From assembly GCA_020636215.1 (NCBI GenBank), contig JACJYG010000005.1:620001-684000 (forward strand): a stretch of DNA of 64,000 nucleotides, read 5' to 3'. Under the pieces are notes generated by a model. It did no database searches. It was not told the origin of the DNA and saw only the letters and a list, made by a program, of their open reading frames with translations. The DNA is from Lewinellaceae bacterium. GTDB lineage: Bacteria > Bacteroidota > Bacteroidia > Chitinophagales > Saprospiraceae. This document shows positions 54,696 through 62,825 of the stretch, piece by piece. The position numbers and the translations under genes are program-made. Position 1 is the stretch's first letter. Each line of letters begins with the position of its first letter.

Positions 54696-56258
54696 ATGAA
54701 GACCAAGATATATAATCCTATTCTCCTGCTGACGCTGGCCTTTTTCCTGGCGGCTTCCTGCTCGGAGGATTTTCTCGACAAGCAACCACTGGATCAGCGG
54801 GTAGAATCCAATTTTTACCAGACTCAGGAAGATGCACAAGAGGCCCTGATCGCCGTTTACGATGTACTGGGCTGGAACACCGTGGTGGGTTTCCACCCTT
54901 TGCCCATGTTTTCGGATATCGCTTCTGATGACAGCTTTGCCGGAGGAGCCAGCCGCAACGATGCGCCCAACATCATCGAGGTGGATAAGCACAACATCCG
55001 CACAACCAATGGTGAGGTGCTGGGCCTTTGGAAGAAGTACTACATTGGCATCTATCGGGCCAACCTGTACCTGGAAAAAATCGAAGGCATTGACGCTGAC
55101 CCCGACTTTATAAGCCGGACGGTTGCCGAGGTGAAATTCATAAGAGCCTATTACTATTTTGACCTGCTACGGGTTTTTGAACACGTTCCGCTGCTGACGG
55201 AGACCCTCAAAAGCCAGAGTGAATACAGCCAGCCGCAAGCCAGTCCGGAGCAGATCTACAATCAGATTGCAACCGACCTGACGGAGGCCATACCCAATCT
55301 TCCGGATGTGATCCCCGCCGTCGAAAACGGCCGGGTCAGCAAATGGGCGGCTAAAGCGTTGCTGGCCAGGGTATATCTGTACGTCAATGGTGTTTATGGC
55401 GCCAATCTCAATGGAGGTGGCAAAACCATTGACAAGGCGGCGGCGCTTGCCGAGCTGGAAGACCTTATCGCCAATAGCGGCCACCAACTGCTGACAGATT
55501 TCGCAGCCAATTTTTCGAAAGCAGGCGAATTTAGTGTGGAATCTGTATTCGAGATATCCTATTCCGATGCCAGGCCCTGGTACGATTGGGGCTATATTCA
55601 GGGTGGCGAGGGAAATATTGCCATTCAGATGCAAGGCCCCCGGGTAGATGACCCCGGCCTGGAATTGTACGAAAGAGGATGGAGCTTTGCTCCGGTTACC
55701 CAAGGCCTCTACGACGCCTTCGAAGAAGGAGACCCCCGGAGAGCTGCAACGATCCTTCATCAGGATGAGTTTGTCGGTGGGCTCACAATCGGGTACCAGC
55801 ATACGGGCTATTTCAACAAGAAATATACCACCAGCAAAGAGTACAAACCTGCTGAAGGGCAGTTGGAACTGAACTGGGGTAACAACTACCGGGTCATTCG
55901 CTATTCGGATGTACTGCTGATGGCGGCTGAATTGGGAAGCCCCAACGCTCAGGCTTACCTCGACGAGGTGCGCGGCCGGGTAGGCCTGCCCTCTGTTCCC
56001 GCAACCCTTGACAACATCTACCAGGAGCGCCGGGTCGAACTTGCCCTGGAAGGGCATCGCTATTGGGACCTTATCCGCAGAGGCTTAAATGTCGCCGAAG
56101 CCGCCATCTCCATCAGTGGCCAAATCGGGCCTTTGTATCAGGGCGATGCTCAGGAGTTTGACGTGGCCTTCAAGCCGGCCAATAAGGGGTTGTTCCCCAT
56201 CCCACAGACAGAAGTGGATATTTCCAATGGCGTCTATCAACAGAACGCTGGCTATTGA
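54696..56258 (+). CDS. SusD/RagB-type outer-membrane glycan-binding lipoprotein
   Basis: The ATG at 54696 starts MKTKIYNPILLLTLAFFLAA followed by the lipobox Cys; the TTG at 54687 would add only three residues. Family elements are DFLDKQPLDQR, the helical TPR-like core with FIRAYYYFDLLRVF, the WAAKALLARVYLY segment and the end ELALEGHRYWDLIRRG with LFPIPQTEVDIS. It caps SusC and binds the incoming glycan. It starts 27 bp after SusC. Confidence 0.95.
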   Translation: MKTKIYNPILLLTLAFFLAASCSEDFLDKQPLDQRVESNFYQTQEDAQEALIAVYDVLGWNTVVGFHPLPMFSDIASDDSFAGGASRNDAPNIIEVDKHNIRTTNGEVLGLWKKYYIGIYRANLYLEKIEGIDADPDFISRTVAEVKFIRAYYYFDLLRVFEHVPLLTETLKSQSEYSQPQASPEQIYNQIATDLTEAIPNLPDVIPAVENGRVSKWAAKALLARVYLYVNGVYGANLNGGGKTIDKAAALAELEDLIANSGHQLLTDFAANFSKAGEFSVESVFEISYSDARPWYDWGYIQGGEGNIAIQMQGPRVDDPGLELYERGWSFAPVTQGLYDAFEEGDPRRAATILHQDEFVGGLTIGYQHTGYFNKKYTTSKEYKPAEGQLELNWGNNYRVIRYSDVLLMAAELGSPNAQAYLDEVRGRVGLPSVPATLDNIYQERRVELALEGHRYWDLIRRGLNVAEAAISISGQIGPLYQGDAQEFDVAFKPANKGLFPIPQTEVDISNGVYQQNAGY

Positions 56259-56316
56259 TGCGAGGCGCATCAGGTTGGTATTATCTTGAAAATTGAATCT
56301 TATAAAATGAAATGTC

Positions 56317-58227
56317 ATGAAATTTAGAAAGATATTTTTCTGGTCTGTTATAGGTGCAATGGGGGCCTTTCTGGCTGCCTGTAGCCCCGAGTTGGACAAC
56401 AAGCCGGACCTGGGCTTGCCGCCAACTTCCGAGGATGTAACCTTTACCTATGAGTATGATGCCGACAACCCCAACATCGTGCATTTCACCAATACCACCG
56501 AAGGTTCCTTTATCGCCAAGTGGGACTTTGGGAATGGCGCTAGTGCGGATGGTAATCAAGCTACGGGTGCTTATCCGCTCAAAGGGGATTACACGGTAAC
56601 CCTTCTCGTCTATACCCGTTCGGGAAGCGCTTCCAATTCGATGGTCGTCAATATTGCAGAGACGAATCCCAACATGTTGAATACCCCGGAATTCATCCTG
56701 CTCACAGGCGGCGCCGACCAACTGGACGGTAAAACCTGGGTGATCGATTCTACCCGCGCCGGGCACATGGGCGTTGGCCCTTCCTCTTCTATGACCCCGG
56801 AATGGTGGCAGGCGCCGCCTCTGGATAAGGCAGGCCTGGGCCTTTACGATGATGAGATGACCTTCAAGCTGCTGGATTTTGTGTATGTATTGAATAACCA
56901 TGGTGATATTTTCGTGAACGGCGCTCATGCCGGCGACTTCGGTGGAGACCCCGCTGCCGGGGACCAGAAGTTTCCCTACACGCCTCCACAGGATATGAAC
57001 TGGTCATTGGTAGATCAGAATGGGATATTGACACTTTCCATCACCAAAGGGGGAACCATTGGATTCTACACCGGTGTTTCTACCTATCAGGTCCTTAAGC
57101 TGGAAGAAAATGAAATGTTCATTCGTTTTCTGGACGCTAAGAACCCGGACCTGGCCTGGTATCACCGCCTGATCCCGAAGGGCTACACCCCGCCTCCGCC
57201 CCCTGATGAAGGAACAGAGTTTCCGGTCGATTTTGAAACGGTGGAACCCAAATTTACCGGCTTTGGCGGTAGCACCTATGCAGTGGTAGGCAATCCGGAC
57301 CAATCCGGTGTGAATACCAGCGCCAAGGTAGGGGAAACCGTCCATGGTGTTGAAACCTGGGCCGGGATTGTTACCGACCTGAAGGATGCGCTCGATTTTT
57401 CCGTTCTCAACGTGATCAAAATGAAGGTGTGGTCTCCGGTAAGCGGGATAGCGAAGCTGAAGATCGAATCTCAGGCCGACGCCGGTAACTTTATTGAGGT
57501 GGATGTTGATATGACAACGCCGAATGCATGGCAGGACCTGGTGTTTGATTTTTCCGGTGCGGATGCCGGAGTCTACGACCGCATGGCCTTGTTCTTTGAC
57601 TTTGGGGGCCCGGAAGGTAATACCTTCTACTTTGATGACATTCGGCGGGAGGCCTTCACGCCAGGGTTCTCGGAATCTGTGCTCACCGGAGGCAGCTCCA
57701 AGGTATGGAAGCTCAAGCCGGTAGCCGGTTCATTGGCCGTTGGCCCTGCCAAGGGCAGCGCCGAGTGGTGGTCTGTTCCGGAAGGGGACATCACGGGCTT
57801 GCGCGCCTGCTGGTTTGATGATGAGTACATTTTCAACGCGAATGGAAGCTATGTGTATGATTCCAAGGGCGTTGTTTATGCGGAAGCCTATATGGGCGTT
57901 GCCGATGGCTGTATTGCCGAAGGCGACCTTCCTGCTGATGCGCAGGCCTGGGGCTCTGGTACGCATTCCTTTACTTTCACCGAGGGCAATGACGTAGACC
58001 CCAGCTTTATTACAGTAATGGGCACCGGTGCTTTCATCGCCCTGCCGAAGGCCTTCAATGGCGGGGAATATACGGCTGCTCCGCCCCAAATAGACGGTTC
58101 GGTCACCTATGAGGTGCTGAGCTATGTGAAAGACGGTGATACCGAAACTTTGGTGATTACGATCGATATCAGTGCCGGCCAAGTTGGGGGCTCCTGGTGG
58201 ACATTCACCCTGGAAGCGGCTCAATAA
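56317..58227 (+). CDS. PKD-domain surface glycan-binding lipoprotein (SusE/F position)
   Basis: The lipobox Cys is at residue 22 (GAFLAACSPE). A PKD domain (about 45-115, AKWDFGNGASADG) follows. Two related segments, GHMGVGPSSSMTPEWWQAPP near 150 and the VGPAKGSAEWWSVPEGD region near 475, flank a central module (about 300-445) that begins FPVDFETVEPKF and ends NTFYFDDIRRE. That module is the same type as in the T9SS protein at 45916-47626. Its place after SusD fits a surface laminarin-binding protein. Binding is inferred. Confidence 0.8.
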   Translation: MKFRKIFFWSVIGAMGAFLAACSPELDNKPDLGLPPTSEDVTFTYEYDADNPNIVHFTNTTEGSFIAKWDFGNGASADGNQATGAYPLKGDYTVTLLVYTRSGSASNSMVVNIAETNPNMLNTPEFILLTGGADQLDGKTWVIDSTRAGHMGVGPSSSMTPEWWQAPPLDKAGLGLYDDEMTFKLLDFVYVLNNHGDIFVNGAHAGDFGGDPAAGDQKFPYTPPQDMNWSLVDQNGILTLSITKGGTIGFYTGVSTYQVLKLEENEMFIRFLDAKNPDLAWYHRLIPKGYTPPPPPDEGTEFPVDFETVEPKFTGFGGSTYAVVGNPDQSGVNTSAKVGETVHGVETWAGIVTDLKDALDFSVLNVIKMKVWSPVSGIAKLKIESQADAGNFIEVDVDMTTPNAWQDLVFDFSGADAGVYDRMALFFDFGGPEGNTFYFDDIRREAFTPGFSESVLTGGSSKVWKLKPVAGSLAVGPAKGSAEWWSVPEGDITGLRACWFDDEYIFNANGSYVYDSKGVVYAEAYMGVADGCIAEGDLPADAQAWGSGTHSFTFTEGNDVDPSFITVMGTGAFIALPKAFNGGEYTAAPPQIDGSVTYEVLSYVKDGDTETLVITIDISAGQVGGSWWTFTLEAAQ

Positions 58228-58276
58228 GCCAATCAGAACTATGGGCCAGGCGGTGTTCTCCGTTTGGCTCATAGTT

Positions 58277-58284
58277 CTTATCTT
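58277..58284 (+). promoter_or_regulatory. Possible internal promoter before the GH16 gene
   Basis: TATCTTTA resembles the TAnnTTTG box and also occurs before the T9SS cargo gene at 15190. It would allow GH16 transcription apart from the SusC operon. Weak evidence. Confidence 0.25.
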
Positions 58285-58336
58285 TATATTCTTCCCCAAG
58301 AACCGATTTTGTAGAAACTGTTAACCCCCAGCGCTC

Positions 58337-60181
58337 ATGAAATTTGCCCTGACACTAGCTTGCTTTTCTTTATTAGGTTTGATTATCCCGTATTCCTCCC
58401 CGGCCCAATGCCTGGAGTTGGTATGGTCCGATGAATTTAATACCAATGGCCCACCCAATCCTGAATACTGGGGGTATGACCTTGGAAGTGGGAATGGATG
58501 GGGCAACCAGGAAATACAGGCCTATACCAATAATGCTCAAAATGTAAGAGTGGAAGACGGGAAATTGAAAATTCAGGCGATCAAGCAAAATAACGTCTGG
58601 ACTTCCGCCCGTGTAAAATCGCAGGGAAAGAAAAGCTTCAAATACGGGAAAATCCAATTCAGCGCAAAACTGCCCGCCGGTTCCGGCACCTGGCCCGCCC
58701 TCTGGATGCTGGGTGAGAATATCAGTTCGGCAGGTTGGCCGGCCTGCGGGGAGATCGATGTAATGGAACATGTCGGCAAAACCCCCGGAAAAGTCCATGG
58801 ATCCATTCATACGCCTTCCAGCTCTGGCGCCACCGTCAATACCTCTACTATAACCATCGCCGATTTCAACCAGGCTTTCCACGATTATGAGATCATCTGG
58901 ACTGCCGACGAGATCACCTTTAGGGTGGATGGCAATGCGTATTACACCTATGCCCCTGCTTTTCAAAATGCGGATACCTGGCCGTTCGATAAGAACGCTT
59001 TCATTATCATGAACATCGCCATGGGAGGTATCTTTGGAAGCGACGACCAATACGAAACAGGGGGCTTGCAGAATGGCGTAGACCCCAATCTCACCTCTGC
59101 GCTCATGGAAGTGGATTACGTCCGGGTTTATCAGGAAGTAGAATCGATTGCTATTGAAGGCCCTTCTATGGTTGAGCCTTACTCCACCGGCCTTTCCTAT
59201 CAGGTTACCAATCTAATTGAGGGAACATTCAACTGGACGGCGCCTCCGGGCGCCACCATCACTTCGGGCCAGGGGGGCCCCGCTATCACCGTAGATTGGG
59301 GCAATACGGACGGGGAGGTGTCGGTAGAAGTTATTGGCCAGTGTGGCGCCTATTCTGCCAGCCTGAACGTCGAAAATGTGACGGTCCCTCAGGGCGCTTC
59401 CTATATACTCGATGATTTTGAAGATAATAACCATGAACGGTGGACGGCTGAGCCGGGCAATGGCAACAGCTTTGTTTTTACCGAAAGCGGCGGCGCATTG
59501 AATATCGCCTATTCGGTAACAGCTCCCGGAGCGAACCCTAAGGCGGTGCTCCATCTGGAACAAGTGGTTGACTTGTCTGTCTACAGTAAGATGCGGGCCC
59601 GGGTAAAGACACTCAACAACAGCGGCACAGTAAATATGCGCATCGACCTGTTCGACCTCAATGGTGCGGCGACCAATGCCACCCCGGTATTCAAGCTGGA
59701 GCCGTTGGTTGATAATGGGGAATATGCCGTATACGAATTCGATTTCAGCGGACAATGGGGTTCTAGTTTTCCCAACGCCGGGGCATTGGTGGACTCCAGC
59801 CGGGTTGCGGGCCTGAACCTGTATCTGGATTATGGTATTTTCGGTTCACCCGGGAGTGATGAAGTATGGCTGGATTACATCGAAATGGTCGATCCCCAGG
59901 GGATAAGCGGCTTATCGGAAGTTTTAGAAGATGCTGGATTTGCGATTTATCCCAACCCGACAAAGAATACGGTTATCCTGAGTATGAATGCCCCCCTCGG
60001 GCAATGGAAGGCAGTAGACTGCCAATTGTATAACCTGCAGGGTGTGCGGCTCCTTTCTCAGCAATGGGCAGATCCCACCATTGATTTGCAACTCAATGTT
60101 GAAGGCTTGCCGGCGGGAATGTATCTGCTGGCATTGCGCGCCGGAGAAAAGGTAGTGACAAAAAAACTTTTTATTGAATGA
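58337..60181 (+). CDS. GH16 laminarinase (endo-beta-1,3-glucanase), T9SS-sorted
   Basis: After a signal peptide (to about residue 23), the GH16 domain covers about 25-270 with the catalytic motif GEIDVMEHVG: nucleophile Glu about 139, Asp 141 and acid/base Glu 144. WPALWMLGENI and AFIIMNIAMGG are typical laminarinase segments. A PKD-like domain (about 275-350), a jelly-roll module starting YILDDFEDNNHERW (about 355-530) and a type A T9SS domain (FAIYPNPTKNTVILSM, LPAGMYLLALRAG) follow. It cleaves laminarin at the cell surface before SusCD uptake. Confidence 0.95.
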   Translation: MKFALTLACFSLLGLIIPYSSPAQCLELVWSDEFNTNGPPNPEYWGYDLGSGNGWGNQEIQAYTNNAQNVRVEDGKLKIQAIKQNNVWTSARVKSQGKKSFKYGKIQFSAKLPAGSGTWPALWMLGENISSAGWPACGEIDVMEHVGKTPGKVHGSIHTPSSSGATVNTSTITIADFNQAFHDYEIIWTADEITFRVDGNAYYTYAPAFQNADTWPFDKNAFIIMNIAMGGIFGSDDQYETGGLQNGVDPNLTSALMEVDYVRVYQEVESIAIEGPSMVEPYSTGLSYQVTNLIEGTFNWTAPPGATITSGQGGPAITVDWGNTDGEVSVEVIGQCGAYSASLNVENVTVPQGASYILDDFEDNNHERWTAEPGNGNSFVFTESGGALNIAYSVTAPGANPKAVLHLEQVVDLSVYSKMRARVKTLNNSGTVNMRIDLFDLNGAATNATPVFKLEPLVDNGEYAVYEFDFSGQWGSSFPNAGALVDSSRVAGLNLYLDYGIFGSPGSDEVWLDYIEMVDPQGISGLSEVLEDAGFAIYPNPTKNTVILSMNAPLGQWKAVDCQLYNLQGVRLLSQQWADPTIDLQLNVEGLPAGMYLLALRAGEKVVTKKLFIE

Positions 60182-60182
60182 C

Positions 60183-60216
60183 GGCCTATGAGCATTCCCG
60201 GTGTCGCGGGAAGGCC
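60183..60216. terminator. Possible hairpin between convergent GH16 and GH17 genes
   Basis: Nested stems GGCC...GGCC and TTCCCG/CGGGAA lie in the 49-bp gap between the convergent operons. There is no clear T run. Confidence 0.35.
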
Positions 60217-60230
60217 ATTGCTGGCTGTTT

Positions 60231-61163
60231 CTAAGGCCGTACAAGATTCCGAACGGCCATTTTGGGCGTGCGGTCCTCCTTAAATAAACCCCAATGTTTT
60301 TCGGGTTCCATCGGGTCGGGCGATCCTTTCCACGGTTCGTCGAAGGCCTCGAAGACAAAGGTGACAATACGCTCGGCGGTGATCCATTCCATCAGGTCAT
60401 CGTAATAGATCTTCTGCATTTCCTCATTGACGTGCTCGGCGTCGATCCCGCGTCCATTGGAATTGGTCGTCCAACCGGCTTCCGTGATCACGGTTGCTTT
60501 ATCGGGGTATAAGTTGGCAACGGCATAATAGTTGTCCTTGGTGTATTCAAGTGCTTCGTGGATGTGCTTGTATTCCCAGACCGGATAAGTATGGATCGAA
60601 ATAAAATCGACTACTTTGGCTAAAGCCTTCAGCTTACTTAACCAGGGGACGTAGTTTTCGCAGAAGGTGACGGGCTGTTTAGCCCCCTTCTTGATCAGCT
60701 TAACGTATTCTATCACACGATTGGCCGGTACATAGTGGTCGGTCCAGTCTACGCAGGCTTCATTGCCGGCCGACAGGGCGCAAATGATCTCCGGATACTG
60801 ATTGGCCAGTTCGATCAGGTGATTGATGCGCTGCAGGTTTCCGGTACGGTTGGTTTCCAGCTGCTCCTCTGAATAAACGCCGCCGCCCCACGGGCAGCCG
60901 AAATTATTCATTTCGGCTTCGATGAATGCGCCCAACATCACTTTAAAGTCCAGCTTTTCATTCCGAATTACCTCCAATACGATCTCACTGTGCCGGTCGC
61001 AATCATAGAGGCGTAAATATTTCCAGTGCCCCTGAAGGATCAACAGGTCTTCTTTGACCTGTTCATAAGTGGGATAGCTTCCTCCTGGGTGTTGCCCTTC
61101 CCGGAATCCCGAATAGCAGATGGCGCTTCCATACGGGAAGGGCAGTTTTTCTGAATGATCCAT
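60231..61163 (-). CDS. GH17 family beta-1,3-glucanase-like protein, cytoplasmic
   Basis: The 310-residue protein has the GH17 barrel: ICYSGFREGQHPGG entry, LRLYDCDRHSEIV, acid/base Glu in CALSAGNEACVDW, nucleophile Glu in KATVITEAGWTT and the VFEAFDEPWKG end. There is no signal peptide, unlike secreted GH17 laminarinases, so it probably acts on imported oligosaccharides. It follows the second GH17 gene by 10 bp. Confidence 0.9.
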   Translation of the reverse strand: MDHSEKLPFPYGSAICYSGFREGQHPGGSYPTYEQVKEDLLILQGHWKYLRLYDCDRHSEIVLEVIRNEKLDFKVMLGAFIEAEMNNFGCPWGGGVYSEEQLETNRTGNLQRINHLIELANQYPEIICALSAGNEACVDWTDHYVPANRVIEYVKLIKKGAKQPVTFCENYVPWLSKLKALAKVVDFISIHTYPVWEYKHIHEALEYTKDNYYAVANLYPDKATVITEAGWTTNSNGRGIDAEHVNEEMQKIYYDDLMEWITAERIVTFVFEAFDEPWKGSPDPMEPEKHWGLFKEDRTPKMAVRNLVRP

Positions 61164-61173
61164 GTGTGACTTC

Positions 61174-62058
61174 TTAGAATTTGAGATTCTCCCGGGCGTC
61201 CCACAGGCCCCAATAGGCGCCTACATCGCCTTCCGCCCCGACTTTCCAGGCTTCGTCAAAGGAGGAAAAATAGAACACCTCAATGTCGTCCTGAGCCGAC
61301 CATTGCTGAATATTCAGAAAATACCTCAGTGCATTTTCCATTGAAGGTTGGGCGTCGTTCAGGCCCGTGCCCTGGCTGGGCCAGCCGGTCTCGGTAATGA
61401 TCACTTTCTTTCCCTGGCCGGCATGTAAAGCCTGATAGTACATCTGTTTGGCATGCATCAAGGAATAGTCGATATGGCAGCTTTCCCAGTAGGGATAACA
61501 ATTGGCTAAAACGACGTCGCAGGCGGTGGTAATGTTCGGGCGGGCGCTGAATTCGTAATAGGCGTCCACATACCCTACCGTAGTGTCTGGCAGCGCTTCC
61601 TTAACCCGGGCGATGTATCCCAGCAGCTCTTCTTCCGTCAGGTCCTTTCGGTACATCACCTCATTGCCAACGGCGGCAATATCCACATAGCCTTCTTTTG
61701 CCAGTTTGATCAAGCCGGCTATTTCTTCTTCGATTAAGTCCTTATCATCGCCCAGCCAGGCGCCTACCAGGGTTTTCAGCCCGAATTCGCGAGCGACCAC
61801 CGGGATCAGTTCGTTGCCCTCAATACAGGAAAAAGAACGGATCCATTTTGTGTAAGGCGCAATAATGGCCATGCGGCGCCGTATCTGCTCCTTGGTCAGT
61901 ATGGAGCCCGGTTTTTGCCCTTCTTCATAAGCGCTGTAACACAAACCGTGCATGCCGTTGTTCAACGTTTCACGGAATAAGGCGCTCAGTTCCTCCTGGT
62001 TTTTGTTGGAGAGGTCTATTCCTTTTAACCCTTTGATTTCACCTGATCTGAAAGACAT
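61174..62058 (-). CDS. GH17 family protein, second copy, cytoplasmic
   Basis: The 294-residue protein is diverged from the downstream GH17. It has GLCYSAYEEGQKPGS, WIRSFSCIEGNELIPV, the acid/base Glu in IAAVGNEVMYRKD and the nucleophile Glu in KVIITETGWPSQG. No signal peptide is present. The two enzymes may differ in oligomer length or in hydrolysis versus transglycosylation; the sequence does not decide this. Confidence 0.9.
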   Translation of the reverse strand: MSFRSGEIKGLKGIDLSNKNQEELSALFRETLNNGMHGLCYSAYEEGQKPGSILTKEQIRRRMAIIAPYTKWIRSFSCIEGNELIPVVAREFGLKTLVGAWLGDDKDLIEEEIAGLIKLAKEGYVDIAAVGNEVMYRKDLTEEELLGYIARVKEALPDTTVGYVDAYYEFSARPNITTACDVVLANCYPYWESCHIDYSLMHAKQMYYQALHAGQGKKVIITETGWPSQGTGLNDAQPSMENALRYFLNIQQWSAQDDIEVFYFSSFDEAWKVGAEGDVGAYWGLWDARENLKF

Positions 62059-62112
62059 ATCGTAGTTGATTTAAAGTTGGCTATGTAATATTAGGGCTTC
62101 TGTTTTCGGTGG

Positions 62113-62751
62113 TTAGAAGACACCTCTGCAATTTTCTTTTAAAGACACAACGATCCTGTCAACCTCCTTAGCACCAGTTGGAATTTCTTCAAGTTCTAAA
62201 CCGGGATAAGATAAGGCTTCTTTCCAACTTTGAATGGTAGTGCTAAAAAATTGAGAGGCTAATGAGTCCGTTTCATAAACGATAATATCATACGATTCCC
62301 CTTTGTCTCCTCCAAACCTGGTGATGACCTGCCATTCCCCGTTTCTTTTGAAAGAGGTGTTGGTATAATCCGATTGGGGATAATATTTGTTATTGGAGGG
62401 TTTTAACAGCACCCAGATATCTTTATCATCCGATTCCGGATAAACCCCCATGGTTAAAATCCGGCATTTGACGGAGTCGCCTTCAACCGGCGATATTATC
62501 TGTACCTTCTTTACCGGTAACTCTACCTGTAATTTGTTCCCTTCCGCCACCTGTTCGATCTGGCCGGGCATCGTAACCATTCCGATCGAGTATCCACCAA
62601 AAATGATCAATATAAAACCAATTATCGCCAGTGGAATTTTAAGTTTGAGATCCATCAGGCCAAGGGAGGAATCATTAATCTTTATGCTGTCAACGATCGC
62701 AATCAGGATCAATGCGGCGCCAACAATTATGAGTACTGTTTCTGCAGACAT
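62113..62751 (-). CDS. Unknown membrane protein in the laminarin locus
   Basis: Two N-terminal membrane helices (about 4-24 and 38-60) are followed by an extracytoplasmic beta-rich domain of about 140 residues, starting VQIISPVEGDSVKCRILTMG and including DIWVLLKPSNNKYYPQSDY and EWQVITRFGGDKGESYDI. The domain resembles Ig-like conserved domains of unknown role. It lies between a GPH transporter and two GH17 genes on the same strand, so a link to transport is possible. No family name was recognised. Confidence 0.65.
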   Translation of the reverse strand: MSAETVLIIVGAALILIAIVDSIKINDSSLGLMDLKLKIPLAIIGFILIIFGGYSIGMVTMPGQIEQVAEGNKLQVELPVKKVQIISPVEGDSVKCRILTMGVYPESDDKDIWVLLKPSNNKYYPQSDYTNTSFKRNGEWQVITRFGGDKGESYDIIVYETDSLASQFFSTTIQSWKEALSYPGLELEEIPTGAKEVDRIVVSLKENCRGVF

Positions 62752-62825
62752 ATTCTACAATTTTAGAAATGGCATAATGAGTATTTATTAAAGCCAAATT
62801 CAAAGAGCTATTCCGTGTTGTAAAT

